From: Arcobacter arenosus
GTDB lineage: Bacteria > Campylobacterota > Campylobacteria > Campylobacterales > Arcobacteraceae
Reading direction: 5' to 3'
Length of the DNA stretch: 64,000 nt
NCBI RefSeq assembly: GCF_005771535.1
Contig: NZ_VANU01000003.1
Coordinates: forward strand, 334,583-398,582
Shown here one piece after another: positions 9,772-19,875 of this stretch (the first letter of the stretch is position 1; the number at the start of each line of letters is the position of its first letter). Made by a program: the position numbers and the translations under genes. The notes beneath the pieces are model-generated. The model made no database searches. It saw only the letters and a list, made by a program, of their open reading frames with translations, and was not told the origin of the DNA.

Positions 9772-10395
9772 TTAATAAGACAATGGAGTTTTCTTGATTT
9801 TTTCATCTGCATCAGGAGATACAGCACCAAAACCAGGATACTCTTTTTGTTGTGCTAATTTATCAAGAGGAGTTAATAAATCCTCTTTTAAAACAAAATG
9901 TGCTCTTTGTTCACTTGCATTTTCATATCTTCCACCATGAACAATAGCAAGCTCAGGACAAACCTCAGCACAATATCCACAGAAAATACATCTACCCATA
10001 TTGATTGTATACTCCATAACTTCTTTTCTAGAGTTTTCATCAATTTTAGTATCCATTCTAATACAATCAGCTATACAAATCTTTTCACAAAGTCCACAAC
10101 CAATACATCTGTTTTCACCAGATTCCAAAAGCCCAAGAAGTTTATGAACTGCTCTATATCTAGGTCCTAATGGAGCTTTCTCAATAGGGTACTGAATTGT
10201 ATGCATCTCATTTTTAAATAATGCTCCAGTCATCATTTTCCAAACAATTTTCAAACCTCCAAAAAGTTCAAGTTTTACTGACCTTTTTGAAACTTGTTTA
10301 AATTGTTCCCAGGGAGTTTTTGGATAATCATTTTCTAAAACATTGATATAGTCTCCCATACTAATGTTTCTATCTTTTAGTTTTTCTAAACTCAT
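9772..10395 (-). CDS. nuoI: complex I 8Fe ferredoxin-like subunit I
   Basis: 207-residue peripheral-arm subunit carrying clusters N6a and N6b, which pass electrons from NuoG to NuoB. Two CxxCxxCxxxC motifs are visible: [15 protein letters not shown] and [13 protein letters not shown]. The N-terminal 70 residues form the membrane-anchoring extension that binds NuoH. Nine nucleotides separate it from nuoH. Confidence 0.95.
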   Translation of the reverse strand: MSLEKLKDRNISMGDYINVLENDYPKTPWEQFKQVSKRSVKLELFGGLKIVWKMMTGALFKNEMHTIQYPIEKAPLGPRYRAVHKLLGLLESGENRCIGCGLCEKICIADCIRMDTKIDENSRKEVMEYTINMGRCIFCGYCAEVCPELAIVHGGRYENASEQRAHFVLKEDLLTPLDKLAQQKEYPGFGAVSPDADEKIKKTPLSY

Positions 10396-10404
10396 TCACG
10401 ACTC

Positions 10405-11397
10405 CTAAAACATCATTACAAAACCAGTAATTAAAATATTAATTACTGCTAATGGCATTAAGATTTTCCAGCATAACCACATCAATTGGTCAGGTCTAAT
10501 ATGTGGCCAAGAAGCTCTTGTCCATAAAAAGAAGAAAATCAAAAACATAACTTTTAAAATAATTGCTAATCCACCAGGAATAAACCAAAGGTCGTTATAT
10601 CCACCTAAAAAAACTAATGAAATTAAAAAACATATTGTAAATAGATTTGCATATTCACCAATAAAAAACATACCCCATCTAAGACCTGAATACTCAGTTG
10701 CATAACCTGCAACAATTTCAGCTTCATGTTCTAAAAGGTCAAATGGTGTTCTATTTGTTTCAGCAAATCCAGCAATAACAAAAAGAATAAAAGCTAAAGG
10801 TTGAGTCCAAACAAACCAATCTCCTAAACCTCCTGCTTGTGCATCATTTATATCAATTAAAGATAAACTTCCAACTATCATAAGTGGAGCAAGTAATGCA
10901 AGTCCAGATACAACCTCATAAGATAAAAGTTGAATTGCTGTTCTTGCTCCTCCAAGTAGTGACCATTTATTTGCACTACTCATACCACCTAAAAGTGGTC
11001 CATAAAGTCCAATTGAAGCAACACCCATTACAAATAAAATACCAACATTTACATCTGAAATAATTGGTCTTACTGTATATCCAAATAGCTCAAATTCAGG
11101 GAAAAAAGGAACTGCAGTCATAGCTATAAAAGCAGTTGCTGCTGTAATAATTGGTGCAATCATAAATACAGGTTTAGCTGCATTTTGTGGAATAAAGTCC
11201 TCTTTTGTAAAAAGTTTAATACCATCTGCTGCAAGCTGTAAAACACCATGTGGTCCAACATGCATAGGTCCTAGTCTTCTTTGCATAAAAGCAAGAACTT
11301 TTCTTTCGATATATGTTGTAAAACCTGCTAATGCAGAAAATACTGCTAAAACTACAACAGCTTTTACAATGGTTTCAATAATAAATCCTGTCTCCAT
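10405..11397 (-). CDS. nuoH: complex I quinone-site membrane subunit H
   Basis: 330-residue, eight-helix subunit that forms the quinone tunnel with NuoB and NuoD. Signatures: TYIERKVLAFMQRRLGPMHVGPHG near the N terminus and FAETNRTPFDLLEHEAEIVAGYATEYSG, whose acidic residues line the E-channel. It begins 1-2 nt after the nuoG stop. Menaquinone rather than ubiquinone is the expected substrate here, given mqnD nearby and the lineage. Confidence 0.95.
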   Translation of the reverse strand: METGFIIETIVKAVVVLAVFSALAGFTTYIERKVLAFMQRRLGPMHVGPHGVLQLAADGIKLFTKEDFIPQNAAKPVFMIAPIITAATAFIAMTAVPFFPEFELFGYTVRPIISDVNVGILFVMGVASIGLYGPLLGGMSSANKWSLLGGARTAIQLLSYEVVSGLALLAPLMIVGSLSLIDINDAQAGGLGDWFVWTQPLAFILFVIAGFAETNRTPFDLLEHEAEIVAGYATEYSGLRWGMFFIGEYANLFTICFLISLVFLGGYNDLWFIPGGLAIILKVMFLIFFFLWTRASWPHIRPDQLMWLCWKILMPLAVINILITGFVMMF

Positions 11398-11398
11398 A

Positions 11399-13909
11399 TT
11401 ACGCCTTTTTTATTACAGCTTTACTGTATCTATATTGCTCAAATAAACTTTTAGTAGCTAAATCTTTTTGGAAAGTTGAAACATACCCTATTTCACCATC
11501 AATTTGTTCATCACAAAAAGCATTTAACTCTAAAGAAGTTCCATTTGAAGAAACATTAACCTTATCACCTTTTTCTAAACCAAGCTTTTCAAATAATGAT
11601 TTTGAAGCAAAAAATCCAGATTCTAAATCTGAAGCAAATTCGTGGGCTATTGCTGTAAATTCATTGAATTGATTTATTGGATTAGCTCTATAGATAATCA
11701 TCTCATCTTCATTTAATTCTAAAGTTTTACTTGTAGCTTCATCAAGTTCTTCAACTATAAAAGAACTATTTATACCCTCTTGAAGTTTTTTCTCTTCAAC
11801 AATTTCAATAGGTAAAATATCATAACCTCTATATTCAACTCTATTATTTCCAAAGTGGTTTGATAGTTTGTCAAAATGAATAGCACTAAAACCTTTTTCT
11901 TCAGGTAATTCAATTGTGTATTCAATTGTATATTCAACATCTGTATCAAGTACAGCATTTGCTATATCATTTAAAACATACCCTTTATACCCAATTGCAA
12001 CATTTGTTGGAATCACTTTTTTGTCAATATTTGTGAACGTTCCCTCTTGTTGGTTAAGTGCTGGCATATCTAAATCACCATCACCTAAAGCACTAATTTG
12101 GAAGTCTGCTTTTTCATTATAACCTACACTAAATCCACTTGCATCTTCTTCTAAATCACAAAGTAAACTAACTCCAAGTGTATTTGTTTGACTAGGGATA
12201 ATTACAATATCAAAATCTGTAAACCTATCAATTAAACCACAAAGTTTTGCTAAATTCTCAGCCTTTGGATGAGTATATAAATCTTCCCCAACCATTAATG
12301 AAAACTTATCTTTTTTAGCTAATAAAACATCAATAGTATCTAATAGAGTTTCATCTTGACCTATATTTTCAAGCAGTTTTGTAAACTCATATTCTACTTC
12401 TGTTGAAACCTTTTTAGGTACTACTTTTTTAACCTCTTTTTCTTCCCCTGTTTCTTCATCTTTTACGATATTTACAACAGTCTCTTTTATTGTTTCTGTA
12501 ACAGTTTTAGTTCTTGTTTCTTTTAAACTATCAAGATATGTTTGAACATCTTGAGGCAAGTCTTTTCCAAACTTATCCAAGATTAGATATAAAATTGATT
12601 CTTCACAAAGTGGTTTATGGTAAACAAACTCTGTTGTTTTACCTTTTTTACCAATCTTTTCCATAACTGGGTCAGAAATTGGATGAAAATAAACTCCTGC
12701 ACCTTTATTCATGATAACTGAATTATTAAAGGCATATCTTGCATTTGGTAAGTCTGATTTAAGATATGAACCTACTGATATTACAAAATTTGAATCATGA
12801 ACATCTTTTAAAGTTGAGCTATATAAAGATTTACCTGAAGTAGTTGAATAATTTTCTAAAAACTTTTTATAATAAAAAGCATCTTTATTAACAAGTTTTG
12901 CACCAGTTTTAGAAGCAATCTTTTGTAAGATATAAGCCTCTTCATTTGTAATATATGAATTAAACTTTATAACTTCTGCTTTTTTAAAGGCTTCAACTGC
13001 TTTATTAAAAGATTCCTCATCTTTACCACCAACTTTATTTTCAAAATCATAGGCAAATCTTGCCGCACCATTTAAAGTCGAATAGTGGTGTTCATTTGTA
13101 ACTCTATAGATTTTTTCATCTGAATTTTCAATTGATTCATGTTTTGTTTCATAATACATAAAAGCACAATCACTTGAATGTGGATTTGCTGCAGGAATTT
13201 TATTTAACTCCCAAGCGTTTGATTTGTATTGAAAATCTGCACTTACAAGAGCTCCAACTGGACAAACAGAGATACATTCACCGCAATCAGTACAATTATC
13301 CTCTTCAAATCCAATTAAAGATTTGTTTAGTTTATTCCACATTGAGTAAGCATCTTTAGGCATTGTATCTTTGAATACTTTATCAATTCCATCTGAGTCT
13401 CTTTTTACAGTACTCAAAGCATTTGAACCAATCATATCTTTACATACAGTTACACATTTTTCACAAACAATACAAAGTCCAGGGTCATATTTCATTACTC
13501 CCCAAACTGCTGCTGGTCTATCAACATCTTTTATAGTATAGTTTTGAGAATCTACTTTCATATATAATGAGTAATTTTGAAGTTCACACTCTCCACTTTG
13601 ATCACAAACTCCACATTGTAAAGGGTGATTAACATCATAAACTTCCATTATTGCTCGTCTTTCTTTAGCAATATTTTCAGTTTGAGTTAAAACATTTATC
13701 CCCTCTTTTACTTTTGTATTACATGAATATGCTTGCTTCCCATCTATTTCAACAAGGCAAAGTCTACATGCTAAAGTAGGAGAACATCTAGTTAAGTAAC
13801 AAACAGCAGGAATAAAAACATCATTTGCCCTTGCCACATTTAAAATATACTCACCCTCTTTAGCTTGAATACTCTTTCCATCTATTGTTAATGTAATTAA
13901 ATCACTCAT
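11399..13909 (-). CDS. nuoG: complex I iron-sulfur subunit G
   Basis: 836-residue peripheral subunit. The N-terminal [2Fe-2S] domain has C37, C42, C48, C51 and C63; the HxxCxxCx5C motif is at 95-108 (HPLQCGVCDQSGEC); further [4Fe-4S] sets are CIVCEKCVTVC (146-156) and CTDCGECISVC (206-216). The rest resembles the degenerate molybdopterin domain of NuoG. Residues about 464-508 are a charged, low-complexity insert rich in Lys, Glu, Thr and Val. Residues 373-462 and 533-571 closely match the adjacent 271-aa subunit. It overlaps that gene by one base. Confidence 0.93.
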   Translation of the reverse strand: MSDLITLTIDGKSIQAKEGEYILNVARANDVFIPAVCYLTRCSPTLACRLCLVEIDGKQAYSCNTKVKEGINVLTQTENIAKERRAIMEVYDVNHPLQCGVCDQSGECELQNYSLYMKVDSQNYTIKDVDRPAAVWGVMKYDPGLCIVCEKCVTVCKDMIGSNALSTVKRDSDGIDKVFKDTMPKDAYSMWNKLNKSLIGFEEDNCTDCGECISVCPVGALVSADFQYKSNAWELNKIPAANPHSSDCAFMYYETKHESIENSDEKIYRVTNEHHYSTLNGAARFAYDFENKVGGKDEESFNKAVEAFKKAEVIKFNSYITNEEAYILQKIASKTGAKLVNKDAFYYKKFLENYSTTSGKSLYSSTLKDVHDSNFVISVGSYLKSDLPNARYAFNNSVIMNKGAGVYFHPISDPVMEKIGKKGKTTEFVYHKPLCEESILYLILDKFGKDLPQDVQTYLDSLKETRTKTVTETIKETVVNIVKDEETGEEKEVKKVVPKKVSTEVEYEFTKLLENIGQDETLLDTIDVLLAKKDKFSLMVGEDLYTHPKAENLAKLCGLIDRFTDFDIVIIPSQTNTLGVSLLCDLEEDASGFSVGYNEKADFQISALGDGDLDMPALNQQEGTFTNIDKKVIPTNVAIGYKGYVLNDIANAVLDTDVEYTIEYTIELPEEKGFSAIHFDKLSNHFGNNRVEYRGYDILPIEIVEEKKLQEGINSSFIVEELDEATSKTLELNEDEMIIYRANPINQFNEFTAIAHEFASDLESGFFASKSLFEKLGLEKGDKVNVSSNGTSLELNAFCDEQIDGEIGYVSTFQKDLATKSLFEQYRYSKAVIKKA

Positions 13910-14724
13910 TATGCATCAACCTTTTCAATCTTTACTTGTTTATACCTATAACCTTGAGATAAGCTACTAGAATCTTCAGTATCCATTGCACATAAAGCAA
14001 TAGTTCCATAAAGATCTTTGTTAACAGAAAATTTTCTTTTAATCTTTTCACCATTAAAATTAATATAAATATCATCACCATCTTTTACTTTTGCAATTCT
14101 CTCAAAAGATGCACTTCCAACTAAAGTATTAGTATCCTCTTCCCCATAAAGTCTATAAACCACTGTTCCATTATATGAGTGTAACTCTTCAGGTTCTTCT
14201 AATGATTCATCACAAATTTCATCTAAAATCTTTTGATACTCTTTTTCTAAACAAACAATTTTTAAATCAGAAAATTTGCTAATTACTGATAATATTTTTG
14301 TAATATTTTCTACTCTTTCATGGGAAAATATATCTCTTCCAACTATTAGTGTTTTATTAATTTTTGAATTAGCTCTTTCTAAAGCTTCTTCAAACTCTTC
14401 TTCCCCAGCAGAGCTTTCAGCAGAGATATAACCGATATCTAATTCAGCTATATAGTTTTGAATTTTTTCATCACTATTTTTTACAAAAGTATCTAATAAA
14501 AGTGAAGCAATCCCCTCTTCACTACCAACTTCATATTTAATAAACTGTGAATAGTAAACTTTTAAATCGATATTATCAATTGGATGCATATAAACAAATT
14601 CTGCTGTATTTTTAGCAATTGCTTCGATAATTGATTCTTGAATCTCAATATTATCTGCTGCTAAGAATGACCCGAAAGTGATAATATAATCACTTTTTGA
14701 AATAATCTCTTTTATATTTTCCAT
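13909..14724 (-). CDS. complex I accessory subunit replacing NuoF (Cj1574c-type), paralogue of the NuoG C-terminal domain
   Basis: 271 residues, in the operon slot where nuoF is found in other bacteria. There is no flavin- or NADH-binding GxGxxG and no cysteine cluster, so it cannot be a classical NuoF. Campylobacter and Helicobacter carry equivalent genes at this position, and published work there suggests flavodoxin rather than NADH as electron donor. Reading the protein against NuoG shows shared segments: YIITFGSFLAADN (13-25) with FVISVGSYLKSD; VYMHPI with VYFHPI; LIVGRDIFSHERVENITKIL (126-145) with LMVGEDLYTHPKAENLAKLC; and YRYKQVKIEK at the C terminus with YRYSKAVIKK. It appears to be a shortened, cofactor-free copy of the NuoG C-terminal half. 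Confidence 0.8.
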   Translation of the reverse strand: MENIKEIISKSDYIITFGSFLAADNIEIQESIIEAIAKNTAEFVYMHPIDNIDLKVYYSQFIKYEVGSEEGIASLLLDTFVKNSDEKIQNYIAELDIGYISAESSAGEEEFEEALERANSKINKTLIVGRDIFSHERVENITKILSVISKFSDLKIVCLEKEYQKILDEICDESLEEPEELHSYNGTVVYRLYGEEDTNTLVGSASFERIAKVKDGDDIYINFNGEKIKRKFSVNKDLYGTIALCAMDTEDSSSLSQGYRYKQVKIEKVDA

Positions 14725-14726
14725 TT

Positions 14727-14993
14727 TTACTCTTCACTACTTTCTTCAATTATTTTTTCTTCAGGTTTTACTTTTTTAACTACAATAGTCCAGTCAACTT
14801 CATTAAATTTTAAAGAATTCATTAAAGTATATCCTGCTTCATAAATCACATCTGCACTTTTTTGAACGCAAGAAAAATCTCCAATTTCAAAAAGGAAAAT
14901 TGCATTCTCACCTGTCTTTATATCTTTATCCATAAGTTCTAACATTCTGTCATAGAAGTTATCTTTTAATGGTCTTAAATCATATCTTTTCAT
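14727..14993 (-). CDS. small complex I subunit replacing NuoE (Cj1575c-type)
   Basis: 88 residues, in the nuoE position between nuoD and the 271-aa subunit. It lacks the four cysteines that bind the [2Fe-2S] cluster of NuoE; only one cysteine (in GDFSCVQKS) is present. The sequence DYDLRPLKDNFYDR-like start, with LFEIGDFSCVQKSADVIYEAGY, is the type annotated as the NuoE-like protein in Campylobacter and Helicobacter. Together with the next gene it probably forms the docking site for an alternative electron donor; that role is inference from work in relatives. Confidence 0.75.
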   Translation of the reverse strand: MKRYDLRPLKDNFYDRMLELMDKDIKTGENAIFLFEIGDFSCVQKSADVIYEAGYTLMNSLKFNEVDWTIVVKKVKPEEKIIEESSEE

Positions 14994-15007
14994 TTATAAC
15001 TCCTATA

Positions 15008-16237
15008 CTAACGGTCAATTTCACCAAATACAATGTTTAAACTACCAACAATAGTTACAACATCAGCTAATTGGTGTCCAGGTAATAAATCTTCAAAAAT
15101 TCCTGTATGCCAAAAAGATGGAGCTCTTAATTTCATTTTATATGCATATGGACTTCCATCACTAACAACCATATATCCTAATTCACCCTTTGGTGATTCT
15201 GTTGCAACATAAATCTCACCTTTTGGTGGTCTCATACCTTGCGTCACTAAAACAAAGTGTTGCATTAATGAATAGTTTTGAGTCATAATATCTTCTTTAG
15301 ATGCTGAAATATATTCAGGTGCATGGGCCATAAGTTCACACTTACTTTCATTATACATAGGAATTAATTGTTTTAAAATCTTTGAAGATTCTCTCATCTC
15401 TTGCATATAACATTTATATCTTCCATAAGAATCTCCTGTTGAAGAAACAGGAACATCAAAATCTAACTCATCATATAATCCATATGGCATCTCTTTTCTT
15501 AAATCCCATTTGATTCCAGAACCTCTTAAAACAACACCTGAACATGCCCAAGTTTTTGCTAACTCAGGAGAAATAGTTCCTACATTTTCAAGTCTCATTC
15601 TCCAGATTCTATTTTCAGTTAAAAGACCTTCATATTTTTCAATCTCTACTTCTAAGATTTTTAAGAAGTTTTCTAACTTTTCACACCAACCTTCTGGTAA
15701 ATCTAAAGGAACTCCACCTATTCTAACTGCACTATGAGTAAGTCTTGCTCCACAATAATCTTCAATAAGATCCATTGCGAATTCTCTTTCTCTAAAGGCA
15801 TAAAGGAAAACAGACATTGCACCAACATCAAGTGCATGGGTTGCTAACCAAAATAGATGTGAAGTGATTCTATTAAGTTCTAAAAGCATAGTTCTAATAA
15901 CCTCAGCTCTTCTTGGTGCTTCTATTCCTAAAAGCTTTTCAATTGCTAAGGCATAACCATAATTGTTTGAAGTTGAAGCAATATAATCCATTCTATCTGT
16001 TGTTGGTAAAAATTCATTATAAATCATATTCTCACCCATTTTCTCCATACCTCTATGAAGATATCCAACACCAGGTCTTGCTTTTACTACTTCTTCCCCC
16101 TGAAGTTCTAACATTAATCTCATTTGTCCGTGTGAAGATGGATGCTGAGGACCAAAGTTAACAATCATTGTATTATCTTCAGTTTCAAAATGAATATTCT
16201 CAAAAAAAGGTTTTAATCTATTTGCTACTTGACTCAT
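15008..16237 (-). CDS. nuoD: complex I 49-kDa-type subunit D
   Basis: 409 residues, close to the family's usual length. NuoD forms the quinone cavity with NuoB. Signatures: [17 protein letters not shown] near the N terminus (the His loop of the quinone site), [12 protein letters not shown], and the C-terminal [18 protein letters not shown]. It is separate from nuoC, unlike the fused nuoCD of enterobacteria. Five nucleotides separate it from nuoC. Confidence 0.96.
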   Translation of the reverse strand: MSQVANRLKPFFENIHFETEDNTMIVNFGPQHPSSHGQMRLMLELQGEEVVKARPGVGYLHRGMEKMGENMIYNEFLPTTDRMDYIASTSNNYGYALAIEKLLGIEAPRRAEVIRTMLLELNRITSHLFWLATHALDVGAMSVFLYAFREREFAMDLIEDYCGARLTHSAVRIGGVPLDLPEGWCEKLENFLKILEVEIEKYEGLLTENRIWRMRLENVGTISPELAKTWACSGVVLRGSGIKWDLRKEMPYGLYDELDFDVPVSSTGDSYGRYKCYMQEMRESSKILKQLIPMYNESKCELMAHAPEYISASKEDIMTQNYSLMQHFVLVTQGMRPPKGEIYVATESPKGELGYMVVSDGSPYAYKMKLRAPSFWHTGIFEDLLPGHQLADVVTIVGSLNIVFGEIDR

Positions 16238-16242
16238 TTTTC

Positions 16243-17052
16243 TTACCTCTTCTCATCTAATGTAATTGATTCGTTTTCATCAAGTTTTTTGATAATTGGA
16301 ATTCCACCCTCTTCTTGATAAGCTAGTGGAGTATGTTCTGGTTCTTTTCCATCAGTTATATCAACTCCATATGGAACTTCATGACCAAGTCTTGAGAATC
16401 TTTGTGTATCATATCTATCAACTTTTGCACAATCTCTTTGTTCTGGTCCAATTACATCTCTATACTCTTTACCAAAAATTTTATCAACCTCATACCATTG
16501 AGCTGATTCATCTCCTGTTAATGGATATGTTTTTCTAAGTGGATAATCGTACCAATCATCAGGCATAATGATTCTTTTCATGTTTGGATGATTAGTGATT
16601 TTAACTCCATACATATCATACATTTCTCTTTCTGCCCAATTAGCCATTTTAAATACACTATAAACAGATTCAATAGGTTGTTTTTGTCTAATAAAAGTTT
16701 TAACTCTCATTCTTTTTCTTTTTGACATAGATAACATCTCATAAAAGATTTCAAAACCACCAAGACTAGCAATATAATCAATTGCAGAGATCTCCATACA
16801 CATGTCATATTCTAGGTTTTCTTTTAAATATTTTAAAACCTTTACATTATCTTCAGCTTTTATATGAATAACTAACTCTTCAATCTCAATATAAGATTTT
16901 GAAATTTCAAATTCTGCAATTAAACTTTCAATATCTTTTGCATAAATTTCATCACTTGAAGGTTCAAATTTTGGAGTTTGAGGAGCCACATAAAATCTAT
17001 CATTAAAATATGATTTCTTTTGTACATCATTTTTAGGTGTATATTTTCTCAT
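16243..17052 (-). CDS. nuoC: complex I 30-kDa-type subunit C
   Basis: 269 residues. The signature of the subunit is [20 protein letters not shown] followed by [19 protein letters not shown], which contacts NuoD and NuoB. An N-terminal extension of about 60 residues precedes the conserved part and a charged tail of about 40 follows. One-base overlap with nuoB. Confidence 0.95.
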   Translation of the reverse strand: MRKYTPKNDVQKKSYFNDRFYVAPQTPKFEPSSDEIYAKDIESLIAEFEISKSYIEIEELVIHIKAEDNVKVLKYLKENLEYDMCMEISAIDYIASLGGFEIFYEMLSMSKRKRMRVKTFIRQKQPIESVYSVFKMANWAEREMYDMYGVKITNHPNMKRIIMPDDWYDYPLRKTYPLTGDESAQWYEVDKIFGKEYRDVIGPEQRDCAKVDRYDTQRFSRLGHEVPYGVDITDGKEPEHTPLAYQEEGGIPIIKKLDENESITLDEKR

Positions 17053-17561
17053 TACACTAACCTTTTTTTCTTCATACTTTTAAATGCTCTTTCTCTTCTT
17101 ATTTTCTTTTGAAGCATCATTAATGCATATTGTAAAGTTTCAGGTCTAGGAGCACATCCTGGAAGATAAATATCAACAGGTACTACTCTATCAACACCTT
17201 GAACAGTTGCATAGGTGTTAAACATTCCCCCTGTATTTGCACATGACCCCATTGAAATAACCCATTTTGGATCAGGCATTTGGTCATATAACCTTCTCAT
17301 AAATTCTGCGTGTTTTTTTGTTAAAGTTCCTGCAACAATAATACAATCTGATTGTCGTGGAGAGGCTCTAAAAATTGTCCCAAATCTATCAAAGTCGTAT
17401 CTTGAAGCTCCAGTTGCCATCATCTCAATAGCACAACATGCAAGACCATATGTCATTGGCCAAACTGAATTTGATCTACCCCAGTTTACAACTTTGTCGA
17501 TAGTTGTAAGTGCAATTGGTGCACCACCATCTTTAAAATAGTTTACTTTATGCTGTGCCAT
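17052..17561 (-). CDS. nuoB: complex I subunit B (cluster N2)
   Basis: 169 residues. Binds the terminal [4Fe-4S] cluster N2, which reduces the quinone. The ligand cysteines are visible: the unusual tandem pair in [11 protein letters not shown], the Cys in [12 protein letters not shown] and the last in [12 protein letters not shown]. Its start codon lies 19 nt inside the end of nuoA, so the two are coupled. Confidence 0.96.
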   Translation of the reverse strand: MAQHKVNYFKDGGAPIALTTIDKVVNWGRSNSVWPMTYGLACCAIEMMATGASRYDFDRFGTIFRASPRQSDCIIVAGTLTKKHAEFMRRLYDQMPDPKWVISMGSCANTGGMFNTYATVQGVDRVVPVDIYLPGCAPRPETLQYALMMLQKKIRRERAFKSMKKKRLV

Positions 17562-17932
17562 TCAAGAGCTCCTTTTTTCCATGCGTAAACAAATCCAATA
17601 GTTAATAATAAAATAAAAAGAATCATCTCAACAAAACCAAACCAGCCTAAGACTTTAAAGTCTACTGCCCATGGAAACATAAAAATGATTTCAATATCAA
17701 ATAATATAAATAAAAGTGCCATTAAGTAGAACTGTACAGATATACTACTTGGTTGTTTAGTAACTTCTGGTCCACACTCATAAAGAGTTGACTTTAGTTT
17801 TTCAGTATCAAGCCTCGCTAACTTTCTTCCTATTCTTCTTGCAATCTCAACAACTACAATGAAAGCCCCAAATGTAAGTACAAACATAAAAAATGCACCA
17901 AAATAGGGATGAGAGAACTCCATGTGCGTCAT
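17543..17932 (-). CDS. nuoA: complex I membrane subunit A (first gene of the nuo operon)
   Basis: 129 residues, three transmembrane helices, with the loop YECGPEV (conserved Cys near the quinone site) and the acidic helix [21 protein letters not shown] lies 7-8 nt before the ATG. Upstream (17933-18126) is about 190 nt of AT-rich non-coding DNA, where the operon promoter must lie; I see TATATT-like boxes near 18000 but none convincing enough to list. Confidence 0.95.
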   Translation of the reverse strand: MTHMEFSHPYFGAFFMFVLTFGAFIVVVEIARRIGRKLARLDTEKLKSTLYECGPEVTKQPSSISVQFYLMALLFILFDIEIIFMFPWAVDFKVLGWFGFVEMILFILLLTIGFVYAWKKGALEWHSIK

Positions 17933-18126
17933 CTTTAATCCTTCATTAATTTTAAAAATTACTTTTAAAGATAATATCCAATCTCCTATAAAGTAAGTCT
18001 TAATATAAGAGATTGTTATATCGTTAAATAAATCTTGTTAATTCATAAGTTTATATTATTAAGAAATTCAATTAAGTTAATTTTAATACAGTGATATAAT
18101 AATAGAATGAGAATTAAGTAATTCTT

Positions 18127-18152
18127 AAGTGGGTTTTAAAAAAATCCCACTT
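18127..18152 (-). repeat. inverted repeat overlapping the end of the AAA+ gene
   Basis: AAGTGGG and CCCACTT arms, with an A/T loop that contains the stop codon of the AAA+ ATPase gene. The transcript would form a 7-bp stem, but no T-run follows it. It could act as a weak terminator or as a 3'-stabilising element before the nuo promoter region. Confidence 0.4.
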
Positions 18153-19875
18153 TATTTTCAGAATCAAATTGCCCCTTCTTCTCTTTCTCAATTTGTTCTT
18201 CAAATGCCTTTACAGTAAAAATAGGCTCATCATTTACAGCAATTTTAAATGCTGTATTTTTGATTACCATCTCAATTTGACCACCAGTTAACTCATGTTT
18301 TGCCAAAACATTTATATCAAATTCACTATCTAAAGGTAGTTTTTCAGGTAATAGTTTCTCCCATAAATCTACTCTTTGTTCTAAATTTGGTTTCTTAAAT
18401 TCAATCTTATAATTAAATCTTCTTGAAAATGCTTTATCAAGAGATTCAAGTAAATTTGTAGTTGCAATTAATATTCCATCAAACCGTTCTATCTGTTCTA
18501 AAAATATATTTTGCATCTGATTATGCATTTTTTCACTACCACTAGTACTAGATGTTGTTCTTGAACTTAAAAACTGGTCTGCTTCATTTAGTAACAAAAT
18601 TGGTTCGGTTTTACTTTTTTCTTTTAGCTCATAATACTTATCGAAAATTGCCCTTACATTTTTTTCACTTTCACCCACATACATTGATAAAACCTTAGAA
18701 CAGTCAAAACTAAGAACCTGTCTTTTTAAACTCTTTGCAAGAGCCAAAGCAGTCAAAGTTTTACCAGTTCCTGCAAAACCATAAAAAATTATCCTTGCTT
18801 CAATTCCACTTTTTTTATCTTTTAATCCCCATTGCTTTAATCTATTAAAAACTGTTTTATCCATTTGTTTTAATAAAGCATTTAATATTTCTCTTGTTTT
18901 TGTATTTAAAACTACATCATCTAAAGATTTATTAGTTGATATTAGTTCAAATGTACTTTGTTCTTCAATCAAAGATTCTAATTTAACTCTTCTATTTCTC
19001 GATTTTTTCTTATTTGGATTTGGGTGAGAGATTTTATATAACACATCTTCAGGAATATAAAAATTTCTATTTATCCCACCAAATGGCGTTAAAACTTCAT
19101 CATAATCAACTAAACCATTTGAGATTAATTTTGAACTTTCTTCAAGTAAACTTCTATATTTAATTTTTTCATAATCATCACTTGATACAAGTTCAATTAA
19201 AGAATTCATATCTCTTATTGTTCCATCTCCACCAGAATATTCCTCTTTTAAAAGTGCTAGAAACAACATTTGTTCTTGTTCATTTAAATCATTAGTTTTA
19301 AAGAAATCTTCAATCATAATCTCATTGCTTGTTTCTTTTAATCTATCTCTAATTCTATTTTCAAGAAGAGTTAACTTTGTTTTTAATCTATTAATATTTG
19401 GCGAATTTTCATCAAAATTTCTTTTTACTAAATTTAATTGTTGTGCTAAATCAATTTTAAAGAATTGATCTTGCAAATACTCTAAATGATCGGCATAACT
19501 CTTTACTTCAGGTAAAACAAACTCTAAAGAACCTTTTTCAAGAAGTTTTAAATATGCAGGGGATAAAGTTACTGCTGAATTTAAAAGTTCAAGTCTTGAC
19601 ATATCGCTTAACTTTATATGGTCAAAACTATTTTGAACTAACCAACCAAGTCCCAAAAGAGATTTAATTTTTTCAACATGGTGTAGATGTTCAAAGTTTT
19701 TTACATCGTAAAATTCTGCAAGAATATCTATAACTATTAAAGTTTCCCTTCCTGTTGTGTACTCTTTTGTAATATATTGTAAAATCTTTGCTTCTTCATT
19801 AGAGCATTTTAGATGCTTAAAAAACGTAGTTTCTTCTACATTTTTAGCTTTTATAAAATCAATAATCTCATTCAT
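18136..19875 (-). CDS. AAA+ ATPase with a large helical N-terminal region
   Basis: 579 residues. The AAA+ module is in the C-terminal half: Walker A GFAGTGKT (366-373), Walker B ILLLNEAD (426-432), in which the usual first acidic residue is Asn430, sensor-1 IATTN, and the arginine region AFSRRFNYKIEF. The N-terminal 340 residues are helical and charged, with no domain I can name. The module is of the FtsH/katanin-like classic AAA type often annotated only as 'ATP-binding protein'. It overlaps the stop of the upstream 116-aa membrane gene by one base, so the two are probably one functional pair. Substrate and pathway are unknown. Confidence 0.75.
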   Translation of the reverse strand: MNEIIDFIKAKNVEETTFFKHLKCSNEEAKILQYITKEYTTGRETLIVIDILAEFYDVKNFEHLHHVEKIKSLLGLGWLVQNSFDHIKLSDMSRLELLNSAVTLSPAYLKLLEKGSLEFVLPEVKSYADHLEYLQDQFFKIDLAQQLNLVKRNFDENSPNINRLKTKLTLLENRIRDRLKETSNEIMIEDFFKTNDLNEQEQMLFLALLKEEYSGGDGTIRDMNSLIELVSSDDYEKIKYRSLLEESSKLISNGLVDYDEVLTPFGGINRNFYIPEDVLYKISHPNPNKKKSRNRRVKLESLIEEQSTFELISTNKSLDDVVLNTKTREILNALLKQMDKTVFNRLKQWGLKDKKSGIEARIIFYGFAGTGKTLTALALAKSLKRQVLSFDCSKVLSMYVGESEKNVRAIFDKYYELKEKSKTEPILLLNEADQFLSSRTTSSTSGSEKMHNQMQNIFLEQIERFDGILIATTNLLESLDKAFSRRFNYKIEFKKPNLEQRVDLWEKLLPEKLPLDSEFDINVLAKHELTGGQIEMVIKNTAFKIAVNDEPIFTVKAFEEQIEKEKKGQFDSENKVGFF

